From NCBI RefSeq assembly GCF_009663395.1, contig NZ_QKNW01000002.1:1-64000 (forward strand): DNA of 64,000 nucleotides. The letters are read 5' to 3'. This document shows positions 35,965-44,800 of the stretch, piece after piece (within the stretch, counting starts at the first letter, position 1; the number at the start of each line of letters is the position of its first letter). Below the pieces are notes generated by a model. The model was given only the letters and a program-made list of their open reading frames with translations. It was not told the origin of the DNA and did no database searches. The stretch is from Halosegnis longus (lineage in GTDB: Archaea; Halobacteriota; Halobacteria; Halobacteriales; Haloarculaceae). The position numbers were made by a program, and so were the translations under genes.

Positions 35965-36003
35965 TGCTCACCCCGAGAGTCGAACTCGGTCCCTGCGGTG
36001 AGC
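35965..36003 (-). ncRNA. tRNA-like minihelix (acceptor stem plus T-arm only)
   Basis: Read on the minus strand: GCTCACC (7-base acceptor strand), 7-base linker GCAGGGA, T-stem CCGAG, T-loop TTCGACT, T-stem CTCGG, acceptor strand GGTGAGC, then A in the discriminator position. Both stems pair perfectly, and the T-loop has the canonical TTCRANN form. The D- and anticodon arms are absent, so it cannot be a decoding tRNA. It lies in the 145-base gap between two genes of the transfer array. Possible roles: relic of a tRNA attachment site, an RNA processing signal recognised by tRNA enzymes, or a recombination site. Confidence 0.6.
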
Positions 36004-36050
36004 GCGAAAGAATGGACTGCGATGCTCCGACAGAGCCGGAGCGAGCGGCG

Positions 36051-36347
36051 TTACTTTGCGGGTGCGCCCCACCACCAGCGGAACCACTCGTCACCGCCGC
36101 CGGTGAGCGCGAAGATCGTCTGCCCGATGGCCCAGCTGAACGCCGACGAGACGAGCATCCCGGCTCGCCCGTCTTCGTCGAGGCCCTCGCTACCGAGCAG
36201 GAGCTGCCAGATGATATCCAGCAGCATCCACACCAGCGCGACAAGGCCGACCAGCACGACGACGATGTAGCCGACCGTCGCCTGCCAGACAAGCGCGATG
36301 ATGCGCCAGAGCGCCTGTGCTCGATATTCGTTGCTGAAGGTATCCAT
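36051..36347 (-). CDS. Small membrane protein, Trp-rich
   Basis: 98 residues with hydrophobic segments IIALVWQATVGYIVVVLVGL, VALVWMLLDIIWQLLLG and FSWAIGQTIFALTGGG, and a tryptophan-rich end (WFRWWWGAPAK). No family recognised. It follows the secreted protein gene by six bases and precedes the gap with the tRNA-like element. Confidence 0.72.
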   Translation of the reverse strand: MDTFSNEYRAQALWRIIALVWQATVGYIVVVLVGLVALVWMLLDIIWQLLLGSEGLDEDGRAGMLVSSAFSWAIGQTIFALTGGGDEWFRWWWGAPAK

Positions 36348-36353
36348 CGGGAC

Positions 36354-37442
36354 TCACCCCTGCAGCGTCGGGCGACCGATGAAGAGCAGTCCAGCGCCGA
36401 GCATGCCCGTCAGCGACGAGATGGACGGGATGAAGCTGAAGAAGCCGGAGTCACCGAACGTGGTGACGGACTCGAACATTCCCAGCTCCTCACCAGCCGT
36501 CGTGGAGATGTCGGCGCTGCTCTCGCCCTCGTAGGCGTCACCGAGCGTGATGCTGTGGGCGGGGTAGCCGCCGACGCTATCGTACTCGGCGTACGTCGCC
36601 CCACTCGCGTCGAGCACCGACTCGGGTGCAATCTGCGAGTAGATGCCGTAGTTCTCGTCGTCGAGCGTGACGATGTGCTCACTGATTCGGTCACTCTCCG
36701 AGATGTCCGACGAAGAGAGTCCGAGGAACGACGAGTCAGACGACGCGCTCGATTCGAAGGCCGAGGAGACGGTGTCGTTAGCGTAGACCACGTTGACGGT
36801 CGTGCCTGCGCCGCCGATGGCGACATCAGACGCTTCGACCGTCGCGGTCGTCGTGTTCTCCGTGTTGCCGAAGAGCGTCTCTTGGAGGAATCCCGGCTCT
36901 TCCTCTTCGGTTTCAGCGACGCCGGATGCGGTCGCGTTGGAGCCGATGAAGACGACCGCGCGGTCGCCGACGTTGTTGAGCGTACCGGAGATCGAAGCGG
37001 TCGGCGGCGAGTCGGCCGTCGTATCGCCAATCATGCGGACACTGACGGACTTGGACTCGCCCGCGCCCATCTCGATGGCTGCGAAGTCGCTCTGTGTGAG
37101 CGTGATTTCGTAGCCGTTGTTCGCCGAGTCGTACTCCGAGAACCGCGTGGAGTCGCCTGAAATTCGCTTGACGACTTCATCGGTTTCGCGGTCAACGATT
37201 TCGATGGCGATATTCTGCGTGTCGTAGGTCGCACGCAGGACGCCGATGTCGGTCGCACTACCGTTGAAGTCAGCGACGCTGAAGCCGTCGGTGATGTCTG
37301 AAGTCTCTTGGCTGTCGGTTGTTTCGGTGTCCACCGTCGGCACGGCGAGCGCGCCGCCCGATGCGGCGAGCAGGAGCGCGGCGACCATCGCCAGCGCGCC
37401 AAAGGTGGCTGTGATACTATCGCGTCGGAATGAAATATCCAT
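36354..37442 (-). CDS. Secreted surface protein of the array
   Basis: 362 residues. The N-terminus carries a signal sequence (ATFGALAMVAALLLAASGGA) after a short basic start. The body is Ser/Thr/Asp-rich and beta-type, and the C-terminus has a hydrophobic stretch (LTGMLGAGLLFIGRP) that may anchor it. The size, acidic composition and C-terminal anchor are typical of haloarchaeal surface subunits; no named domain. The roughly 370 bases upstream hold no gene but include one of two similar 60-base repeats bordering the inserted cassette. Confidence 0.72.
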   Translation of the reverse strand: MDISFRRDSITATFGALAMVAALLLAASGGALAVPTVDTETTDSQETSDITDGFSVADFNGSATDIGVLRATYDTQNIAIEIVDRETDEVVKRISGDSTRFSEYDSANNGYEITLTQSDFAAIEMGAGESKSVSVRMIGDTTADSPPTASISGTLNNVGDRAVVFIGSNATASGVAETEEEEPGFLQETLFGNTENTTTATVEASDVAIGGAGTTVNVVYANDTVSSAFESSASSDSSFLGLSSSDISESDRISEHIVTLDDENYGIYSQIAPESVLDASGATYAEYDSVGGYPAHSITLGDAYEGESSADISTTAGEELGMFESVTTFGDSGFFSFIPSISSLTGMLGAGLLFIGRPTLQG

Positions 37443-37816
37443 GAATTAGTGTCGGAATCGCAGTACGGTGCGAGCGTGAGAAGCAAGCGGTCGGTGAGTG
37501 ATTGAGGCGGTGGGACGGGTGGTGGTGGGGTCCCTCCACCTTCGTGACGACGCGGTCGCTGGTCAGCGTGGCTGTGTGGCTGTGTCATGAGTGTCGTGAG
37601 TGAGAATGGCTTCGTTGGCTGGTCTTTGTGTGGCGTCGCCGGAAGGCGACTGGCAGTATCGGTACCCGAAGCTACGGCTGATAGTCGAATTGTGTATGAG
37701 AACGGTGCGGCGCTGTATCCTCTCCCTACGTCCTCAGTTGGTTCAGACGTTGAGGAAGGTGACTTATCGCTTCAATCCAGCTAACCGTATTTCGCCGCAT
37801 CGGGGCTTTTCGTCAC
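37443..37816. other. Gene-free junction with repeat copy
   Basis: No gene seen. Bases about 37535-37592 are similar (about 70% by eye over 60 bases) to 39345-39405 on the far side of the cassette; the best-matching core is GTCGCTGGTC(A/G)GCGTGG. The rest, 37600-37816, shows nothing I recognise. Confidence 0.5.
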
Positions 37817-38101
37817 TTAGTCGTCGTCAGCGGTGTACGCGCCACCTCGACGCTTGATACGTGCGACAACGAGCTGCCCATCGCCCTGCCGGAAGCTTAC
37901 GGACAGCCGGAACTCCCCGACGCGTATCTTCTTGTGCGGGCTGTTTTGCAGTGGCTCACCGTAGTCGGGTGGGTCGCGCCACGGTGAGGAGACGATTTCA
38001 TCGAGCTTGTCGAGTATCCGGTCTTGGTCGGCGGGAGACAGTCCCGCGAGGTCGTCCTCGGCGGTCGAAGAGAGTACCCACGTCCACTCCACATCACTCA
38101 T
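37817..38101 (-). CDS. RelE/ParE-family toxin
   Basis: 94 residues with the RelE pattern: a first strand and helix (WTWVLSSTAEDDLAGLSPAD), a second helix (QDRILDKLDEIVSSPW), KKIRVGEFRLSVSFRQGDGQ and a final VVARIKRRGGAY. Basic residues in the last two strands (KKIRVGEFRL; IKRR) correspond to positions used by ribosome-dependent RelE nucleases, but ParE-type gyrase poisons share the fold. It starts eight bases inside the antitoxin gene, the usual antitoxin-first order. Confidence 0.85.
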   Translation of the reverse strand: MSDVEWTWVLSSTAEDDLAGLSPADQDRILDKLDEIVSSPWRDPPDYGEPLQNSPHKKIRVGEFRLSVSFRQGDGQLVVARIKRRGGAYTADDD

Positions 38102-38375
38102 CGCTTGTGCCGAATCGCTCGCGGGCCTCCTCGGCGCTCGTCGTCTGATCCTCGCGGAGGTCCTCCTCCACTTGGAGCAGCGCGACGAGTTCGTCGCGGT
38201 CGAACGTCGGGAACTCGATAGCGTCTCGAAGCGTGTACCGGATGAACTCGCTCCGGCTGTTGAACCCGCGCCCCTGCCACGTGTCGTCGATTTCGTCGAG
38301 GAACGACTCGGTGACTTTGAAATTCACCGTGGCGATTTCGTCCGTATCATCGTTGTTTGTATCTGCTTCAGACAT
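38094..38375 (-). CDS. Ribbon-helix-helix antitoxin
   Basis: About 93 residues. The RHH domain is ATVNFKVTESFLDEIDD followed by GFNSRSEFIRYTLRDA: one beta strand for the DNA groove and two helices. The acidic C-terminal part (DRDELVALLQVEEDLREDQT) should wrap the toxin. The start is the ATG of MSEADTNN, closest to a TATA-like GATATACG 15-20 bases upstream. A direct ACGTAATACGT motif in this promoter is a likely operator. Overlaps the RelE gene. Confidence 0.83.
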   Translation of the reverse strand: MSEADTNNDDTDEIATVNFKVTESFLDEIDDTWQGRGFNSRSEFIRYTLRDAIEFPTFDRDELVALLQVEEDLREDQTTSAEEARERFGTSDE

Positions 38376-38553
38376 ATAGACGTAATACGTATATCTTACC
38401 AATAGTCATTTCGGCGGAATCACAACCGGCTGGCGTGGGCCGTAGAGAACCGTATCGAGGAAGAATTTGTCTCGAAGTTGGAGTGAAACGGCTGTTCAGT
38501 GGGTATGCGAATGTATCAAAACCCATTTGTTGAGAGACGAATAGCCGGACGTT

Positions 38554-39210
38554 ATGACAACTACGGTGTATTTCGACCTTGATGGAACCCTTCTCGACTA
38601 CACTACCCCTTTCGCAGAACTCTTCGCACAGACACTACCAACCACTGCCTCCGACGAGATGGTTGAAACGTATTCTGAACAGGTACTATCAGGGATTACG
38701 CAAGTAGATGAAGACCCATACAGACGAGCGTTCGAGATGGTTCGTCAAGAGTACGACCTCAATATTAATCCAGAGACACTTGCGGCGGAGTATATCAAGA
38801 GAGAGGCCAATGCGACTCAACTATCTCCATCAGTAAAACGACTCGTAGAGTCCGTTGCAAGCCAACATCAAACCGGTATTCTCACAAACGGAGATGGACG
38901 AATGCAGCGTCAGAAGCTCAAACAACACGCGCTCGACGAACTCGTAGATACGGTTATCGTTTCGAATGAAGTCGAGTCACGGAAGCCGAGCCAAGAAATA
39001 TTTGAAGAAGCCAAGGAACGGCTTCCGGCAGAAACATTCGTTTACATCGGAGATACGTTTGAGGAGGACATCATACCAGCACGCGAAGCGGGGTTTAAGA
39101 CAGTCTATGTCGGTGAGGACAACCAACCGGACGCAGCAGTAGCCACTAGAGGAACAGAAGAACTGGCGGAGATACTTCTCCCATTAATCGAGGAAATCTC
39201 TGTAAAGTAG
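38554..39210 (+). CDS. HAD-superfamily hydrolase
   Basis: 218 residues with all four HAD motifs: FDLDGTLLDY at residues 7-16 (nucleophile Asp), ILTNGD near residue 109, lysine in ESRKPSQEIF near residue 147, and GDTFEEDIIPAREAG near residue 171. Likely a phosphatase of the haloacid dehalogenase/phosphoglycolate phosphatase type; substrate unknown. It is on the opposite strand to the array and is less GC-rich than it (45-52% in two lines I counted), consistent with acquisition as part of a cassette with the toxin-antitoxin pair. Confidence 0.85.
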   Translation: MTTTVYFDLDGTLLDYTTPFAELFAQTLPTTASDEMVETYSEQVLSGITQVDEDPYRRAFEMVRQEYDLNINPETLAAEYIKREANATQLSPSVKRLVESVASQHQTGILTNGDGRMQRQKLKQHALDELVDTVIVSNEVESRKPSQEIFEEAKERLPAETFVYIGDTFEEDIIPAREAGFKTVYVGEDNQPDAAVATRGTEELAEILLPLIEEISVK

Positions 39211-39344
39211 TTCTTCTATACTGATCAAAACGTGAGTTTCCTATGCGGGGCAATCGGTTCGCGGTGGAATCTAAATTACGCTGCACGTTGGTGGGCGATT
39301 CGGTGACGGAGGTGGCAGCGCAGAACTGGTATAGTGCATCTCTT

Positions 39345-39405
39345 TGCCATCTCCGTGGCGGTGTAGTCGCTGGTCGGCGTGGGTGTGTGTCTTGAGCATG
39401 AGTAT
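39345..39405. repeat. Second copy of cassette-flanking repeat
   Basis: Contains GTCGCTGGTCGGCGTGGGTG and aligns over about 60 bases with 37535-37592. The two copies bracket the toxin-antitoxin/HAD cassette and are in the same orientation. The remaining bases between the HAD gene and this repeat show no gene. Confidence 0.5.
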
Positions 39406-40208
39406 CAGGGTCTGAGTCGTGGCGCGACGAGCTGTGGATTCGCTTCGACCGCGTTGTGCAACGCGACGTGGAACGGCAGCCACGAGATGGCGTTCTGTGA
39501 GAGGTCCGACGCCGCTGCCCCGTCAAGCCCGAGCGTCAGTCGGGTGCGGGCGTACAGCGCGTCGAGCGACCCAAGCCCGAACGAACCCGTTGCCCACCAG
39601 TCGGGTTCGGCGAGGATGGTCTCGGGTCGGGCAACCCCGACACTGGTGTCGAGGGACTCTTCCAGGCCGTTATCCAGCCAGTCGGGCATCTCTGGCACGA
39701 GGTCCTCCACGTCGAACCGTTCGGCCGGCGTGGTCGGTGTCGGAGCCATGAGGTAGTGGTGATACGGATTGTTCACGAGCATGACTGGGTTCGTGCCGTC
39801 GAGTGTCGGCATCCGGCTCTCGGCTTTGAGCCAGTGATACGCCGTGTAACAGACGCGGTCGACGTTGCCCTGCTCGTCGACGGCGACGTACAGGGGTTCA
39901 TGGTCGCCACGGTGACTATCGAGGTCCGTCAAGCCGGTCTGGTGGGTGTACGACGCCCAGTAGCACGCCCAGTCGTACTCGAACTCCGGGCTGGAGGCCC
40001 GCCAGCCGTAGAGGCCGAGAAAGCGCGACCGCGTCTCGGAGTCCATCGCGAGGAGCGGCTGGTAGCGTTCGAGCCACGGCTGGTCGTAGCCGATGGTGAC
40101 ATGCTCCGGAATCTCCTCAAAGTGGTCGGCTGCCACCGTGCCCGTCGCGAGTGTCGTGGCAGCGAGCGCGCTGCCGGTCGCGGTGAGCACTGCACGACGC
40201 GTCGGCAT
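39405..40208 (-). CDS. Tat-exported protein of unknown function
   Basis: 267 residues with a twin-arginine signal (PTRRAVLTATGSALAATTL). The mature part contains GDHEPLYVAVDEQGNVDRVC, reminiscent of Vps62/DUF946-like proteins that have an H-x-G-D-x-E-x-hydrophobic pattern, then HWLKAESRMPTLDGTNPVML and Trp-rich segments. The likeness is weak and I do not assign a family. It overlaps the subtilase gene by one base (TGATG) and so belongs to the surface half of the array. Confidence 0.72.
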   Translation of the reverse strand: MPTRRAVLTATGSALAATTLATGTVAADHFEEIPEHVTIGYDQPWLERYQPLLAMDSETRSRFLGLYGWRASSPEFEYDWACYWASYTHQTGLTDLDSHRGDHEPLYVAVDEQGNVDRVCYTAYHWLKAESRMPTLDGTNPVMLVNNPYHHYLMAPTPTTPAERFDVEDLVPEMPDWLDNGLEESLDTSVGVARPETILAEPDWWATGSFGLGSLDALYARTRLTLGLDGAAASDLSQNAISWLPFHVALHNAVEANPQLVAPRLRP

Positions 40209-41836
40209 TAGTCACCACCCAGTCCCAAACTGTTCAGGACGCCGTAGAAGAGGCCCCCCGAGCTGTCCGAGAGTGTCTCCACCCCGGCGTCACGCGCGGT
40301 CGCCTCGGTCGTCATGGCGTCCGCTTGCGTCTCCTCGCTCGGTGTGTTCGCGACCGCGTCGCCGAGGGAGACGTAGCCCGCGCCGACGGCCGCCGACGTG
40401 GCGTTCGGCATCCGCGTCGCGGTCGACTGCAGCCGCTCTTCGACGGCCGCCGGGTCACCAGCGAGCGTCGAGTCGGCGTCGAGCAGGACCGCAATCGCGC
40501 CGGAGACGTGTGGCGTCGCCATCGACGTGCCCGAGAGTGTCTTTGTCGTCAGTGTGCCCCGGCTGTCGTAGATGGGCGCTTGCACGGCCGTCCCTGGCCC
40601 GACCACCGACACTGTCCGGCCCTCGGTCACGCCGTTGCTCAGGTCAAGCCCGTTGTCGGGACCGACCTGACTGAATGACGCCGGGAGTGCCGTACTCGCG
40701 TCGGCTTCGACCGTTGCCGCGCCGACCGCGATGGTCTCCTCGGTCGCGTCAGCCGGCGACGCGAGGAACTGGATGCCCTTCATACGCGAGTTGCCCGTTG
40801 CGACTGTCACAATCGAGCCTTCTTCCTGTGCGTAGGCGACAGCGTCCGCGATTTGGCTGTTGTACACCGGCGCGCCGAGGCTCATCGAAATCACGTCGGC
40901 GTTCTGGTCCGCGGCGTACCGAACGGCGTCCGCGATGTTGCTGCTATCCCCACTGCCGCGTTCCGGATCGAGCGCCTGCAGCACGAGGAGTTCTGCGCCC
41001 GGCGCGACACCGTCGAGCGAGTCGTTGGCGTGATTCGCCGCGATGGTCGCTGCGACGTGGGAGCCGTGGCCGCCCTCGTCGTCAATCGCCGCAAAGTCGC
41101 CGGCCGGCACGTCCACGGATTCGCCGGAGACGAACGACTTCGACGCGTTCGAGATGCGAAGGTCGCTGCCTGCAGTCCCGTCACCGAATACGCGGCCATC
41201 ACCGACCGACGCGCCAGTGTCGACGACCGCGACCGTCGTCCCTGCGCCGGTCTCCGTGACGCCATCGGTCTGCATCGCGTCACGGGAGTCGGCCAGACTA
41301 GTCGTTTCGTAGTCGCCGGCGAAGGCGAGGCCAGCGCTTGCATCGAGCGTTCCGCCACCGAGCGCCGCGTTCAGCTGTGTGAGCCGGTCGCCCGGAGCCT
41401 GATAGCCGTCGGCGCTCGTCAGTTCAACCTCTGGCACCGGGACGGTAATCTCCGGCTCGATGCTCGACACGTAGTTGCGTGCCGCCAGGCCGTTGTTCAG
41501 GAGCCGGTCGGCAAGGCCGGTCCCAATCGCTGTCGGCGAGGCGGCGACGACCGCGTAGCCGTCACTCGGAGCCTCGATGAGATGCCGTTGCTCCGAACTC
41601 ATCGCCCAGTCCTCGAGCTTGCTCGCGTCCGATTCGTTGTCGAGTTCGACCACCCACGACGGCTGGCCGTGGCGGAGAATCGTATCGTCCGGGCGGTCGA
41701 GCGCACTCGGCCCGAGTGTATCGGCACCGAAGACGCCCATCGCGGACGGCCCGGTCGCCGCAGCCGCCGCCACGGGCGACGCGACGAGTAGGAACGCGAG
41801 GCCGGCGACGATGAACGTCGGATTTGTGTTGCTCAT
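40208..41836 (-). CDS. Subtilisin-like serine protease of the array
   Basis: 542 residues with a Sec-type signal peptide (FIVAGLAFLLVASPVAAAAA), a pro-region of about 180 residues and an S8 catalytic domain. The triad is visible: VAVVDTGA (Asp, about residue 204), GGHGSHVAATIA (His, about 257) and GTSMATPHVSGA (Ser, about 435), with the oxyanion Asn in TVATGNS. Gene overlaps place it between the 1429-residue surface protein and the Tat protein. A processing role for partner surface proteins is likely, by analogy with halolysin-type maturation proteases. Confidence 0.88.
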   Translation of the reverse strand: MSNTNPTFIVAGLAFLLVASPVAAAAATGPSAMGVFGADTLGPSALDRPDDTILRHGQPSWVVELDNESDASKLEDWAMSSEQRHLIEAPSDGYAVVAASPTAIGTGLADRLLNNGLAARNYVSSIEPEITVPVPEVELTSADGYQAPGDRLTQLNAALGGGTLDASAGLAFAGDYETTSLADSRDAMQTDGVTETGAGTTVAVVDTGASVGDGRVFGDGTAGSDLRISNASKSFVSGESVDVPAGDFAAIDDEGGHGSHVAATIAANHANDSLDGVAPGAELLVLQALDPERGSGDSSNIADAVRYAADQNADVISMSLGAPVYNSQIADAVAYAQEEGSIVTVATGNSRMKGIQFLASPADATEETIAVGAATVEADASTALPASFSQVGPDNGLDLSNGVTEGRTVSVVGPGTAVQAPIYDSRGTLTTKTLSGTSMATPHVSGAIAVLLDADSTLAGDPAAVEERLQSTATRMPNATSAAVGAGYVSLGDAVANTPSEETQADAMTTEATARDAGVETLSDSSGGLFYGVLNSLGLGGD

Positions 41837-44800
41837 GCCGACTCACCCCCGTTGCGGCGGCGACGGAGACTGAGTGGGATCAACCCACCGAGCGAGAACC
41901 CGCCGATGTGAATGAGCGGTAGGTCCTGGCGGAGGTTATCGAAGTCCCACACAATCGACTCCCAGAAACTCGGGTTGGCTGTCGTTGACAGCGTCACAAC
42001 ACCGTTCGCGTTGGTGAGCGTGTCGGCGGTTGTGCCGTCCGAGCGCACGTCAAGCGTTGCAAGCGAGTTTTCTGCCCCCGGCGGGACAGCCGCGCCGTTC
42101 ACGCGGAAGATCGCGTCGTCGCCCGGTGCGGGCGTGTGCAACACCACGTTCACGCGGCGTTCGAGCGCACGTTCGTCTGGCGCACGGACGACTGCCACGG
42201 TCACATCGGCACTTGGTGCGAGTTCGAGCCCGCTGGTGTAGACGTGGAGCGAGCCAGGAATCTCGGCGTTCTCGCCGATGACCGCGGTGATGGTCGTCTC
42301 CGTGCCAGCGTTCGATTCGACGCGGGCGCTGTCGATGCCACCCGTCAGCGCGTAGGTCCCCGTCGGCCCGGAGACCGTCCGGACCCGCGGCACATCCTGC
42401 TCATCGCTACTGGCGGCATCGAGGTACTGGACCTCGGTGAACTGGTTGCCAGCACTGTTCGAGAACGTTGTCTCGATGCGGTAGGCTCCGGCACCGCTCG
42501 TGCTGAATTCGAACTCACGCCCATCGAGGGTCGGCGTGATAGTCGACCCATCCGGCTTCGTGATGGTCACGGAGTCGAGGCCACCGAACGCGGTTCGGTC
42601 GGCGGGCACAACCTCGCCGGTGACGAGTTCACTCGGGCCGGGCGACAGTGTCGAGAAGCTCATCGAATCGAGTTCCGGAATGTTCGCCGTGAACGCCGGG
42701 TTCGTCACCGTCGACGTGGACGTGCCGAGCCCAGATGGCGTTGCCACATCGAGTTGGACCTGTGCGACATCCATCTCGCCGAGCGGGTAGTCCTCCAGCG
42801 CAACGGTCGTGCCTGTCGGGCCGTTCGTCACGGAGAGGTAGTCGCTGTCCGTCGAGAGTATCTCCGTCTCACCGCCGTCCGACGGCGTGACGCGGACAGA
42901 GAGTGCATCAGACCCAACTGAGTCACTAAACACGCCGGTGTTACCAATCGACCACGTCCGCGAGAGGAGGTTTTGGCCGTCCTCCTGGACGGTGTCGCCG
43001 GACTCCTGCAGCACCTCAACAGTGGACTGCACCTCCGTGAGCGACTGCTGCATCGCCTGGACCTGACTCTTTAGCTCCTCGTTGGAGAGCTGGTCCAGGT
43101 CGAGTTCCTCCGCAACCTCGTCAGCGTCGACCTGCTGGTCCAGGTTCTCACGGTAGAGGTCCATCAGCTGCTCGTTGTTGTTGCGCAGGCCTTCGAACTG
43201 CGTCGCAATCTCTTCGAGTTTCTCGCGGCTCGTGCCGTCCAAGCCCTCCTGCAGCGCCTGTGGCAAGTCCGAGAACGTCTCATTCTTCAGTTCGTTCAGA
43301 TACGCCTCGAACTGGTCCTGGTAGGCCGTCGCGTTGCCGAACGGATTGGTCGAGACCTCCGTCATGGTGATGTCGAGGTTTTCCGCCGGGACGCTCGCCC
43401 GCCGTGGTCGCGTCGGGAAGTAGACAGCGGGTGCGTCCTCGCCGCTGACGGCGTTCTGGAGGCCCGTCTGCGTGCGGTTGAACGCGTACTGCCCGTCGGG
43501 GTACTTGTACGCCTGCACGATGACAGTCTCCGTGCGGTTGTCAAGCACAGCGCGGAATTCACCATCCGCATCCGTGCTGCTGGTGATGCGTTGGAACGCG
43601 CCCGAATCGAAGGCGTTCTTCGCCTGTTGAGAGGCGTCTGTCAACCGCTGCTCCGTGCTGTCGACGCTATCCTCAACGCTGTCGCGCACGTCAGCGCGAA
43701 TCTCCTCGGAGAGGAGTTGGATGGGGTTCCCCACCTTGATCACGTACGAGATGTCGCTATCCACGACGCTGACACGGTAGAAGCCATCCGACAGCGCAAC
43801 CGTCCCGTAGTTCAGCGCGCTTGGGTCCCCAAGCCCGCCGCCCTGCCGCTGGTCCAGTGTAACCGTCGTCCGCGAGGTCGCGTCCTCGCCGACAAGCGGC
43901 TCGACGACGACTGCGGCGTCGTTCTCGAACGTCCCGAAGACCTGTGAGTCGTACTCGCCGTTGAGGAAGCCACTGTTGCGGCCGTCTGTCGGGTCGACAG
44001 CGGTCAGCATCACCTGTTGGCCGGCGTCGATATCACGCCAGGCGGGCTCGCTGAGTTGCGCGGTGTCGAAGTACGAGAACCCACTGTTGGCTGAGATGTC
44101 CTCGCGCGTGTACACGAGTGGGTACTCGCCGTCGAACTCTGACGGCTTCGCGTTCGCACCGGTCAACTGGAAGCCGTCCGACTGCTGCGTTTGGAACGCA
44201 CTCGGGATGTCAGGGATAGAGTCGCCGACGAGTTCGTCAACGCGCTGCTGGATGTCTTCCTGTGTTGGGGCCTCACTCAGCGTCTGGTTGAGCTGGTCTT
44301 CGACGGCCTGTTGCTCGACGCTGACGACTTCGACCGTCGCGTTCGAGACTGGCGTCCCTGCCTGATTGGTGACGGTGCCAGTGACGACCTCGCCGCCACG
44401 GTCGCCCGGCCGGACAACATTTGTCTCGTTGAGCTGCTCCGGTGGGTCGTCTTCCCAACTGACAACCTCTTTCGGATTTCCAAGCCGAATGCCCATCAGT
44501 CGGCCGCCGGGTTTGAGTCGGACGAACCAGTCTTGGGTGACGCCATTGTACGTTGAGGTGATTTTGAGAATCCCTGACGGGGGTGCTTGGAAGCGAGCGT
44601 TAGAGGTGTAGTTGCCGTCGAGGTCTTTGTCGGCGTAGCGTGTCCACGTCTCGCCTTCTTGTGGCCCGCTGATAACCTCGAAGTCAAGTTTCGTGCCCGG
44701 TGCGCCGTAGATATCCCAGCCGAGCGGTTCGCCGTTTTCATCGGTTTCGTCAACCTTCCAGTAGTGGATATTGAGCGAGTCGTGTTTGTTGTCGTACTTC

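Noticed and set aside
35906-36050. Complete tRNA gene in this gap
   Set aside because: An alternative 5' acceptor (GCTCGCT) further upstream can pair with two wobbles, but it lacks U8, a normal D-arm and an anticodon loop with U33; the short minihelix pairs perfectly.
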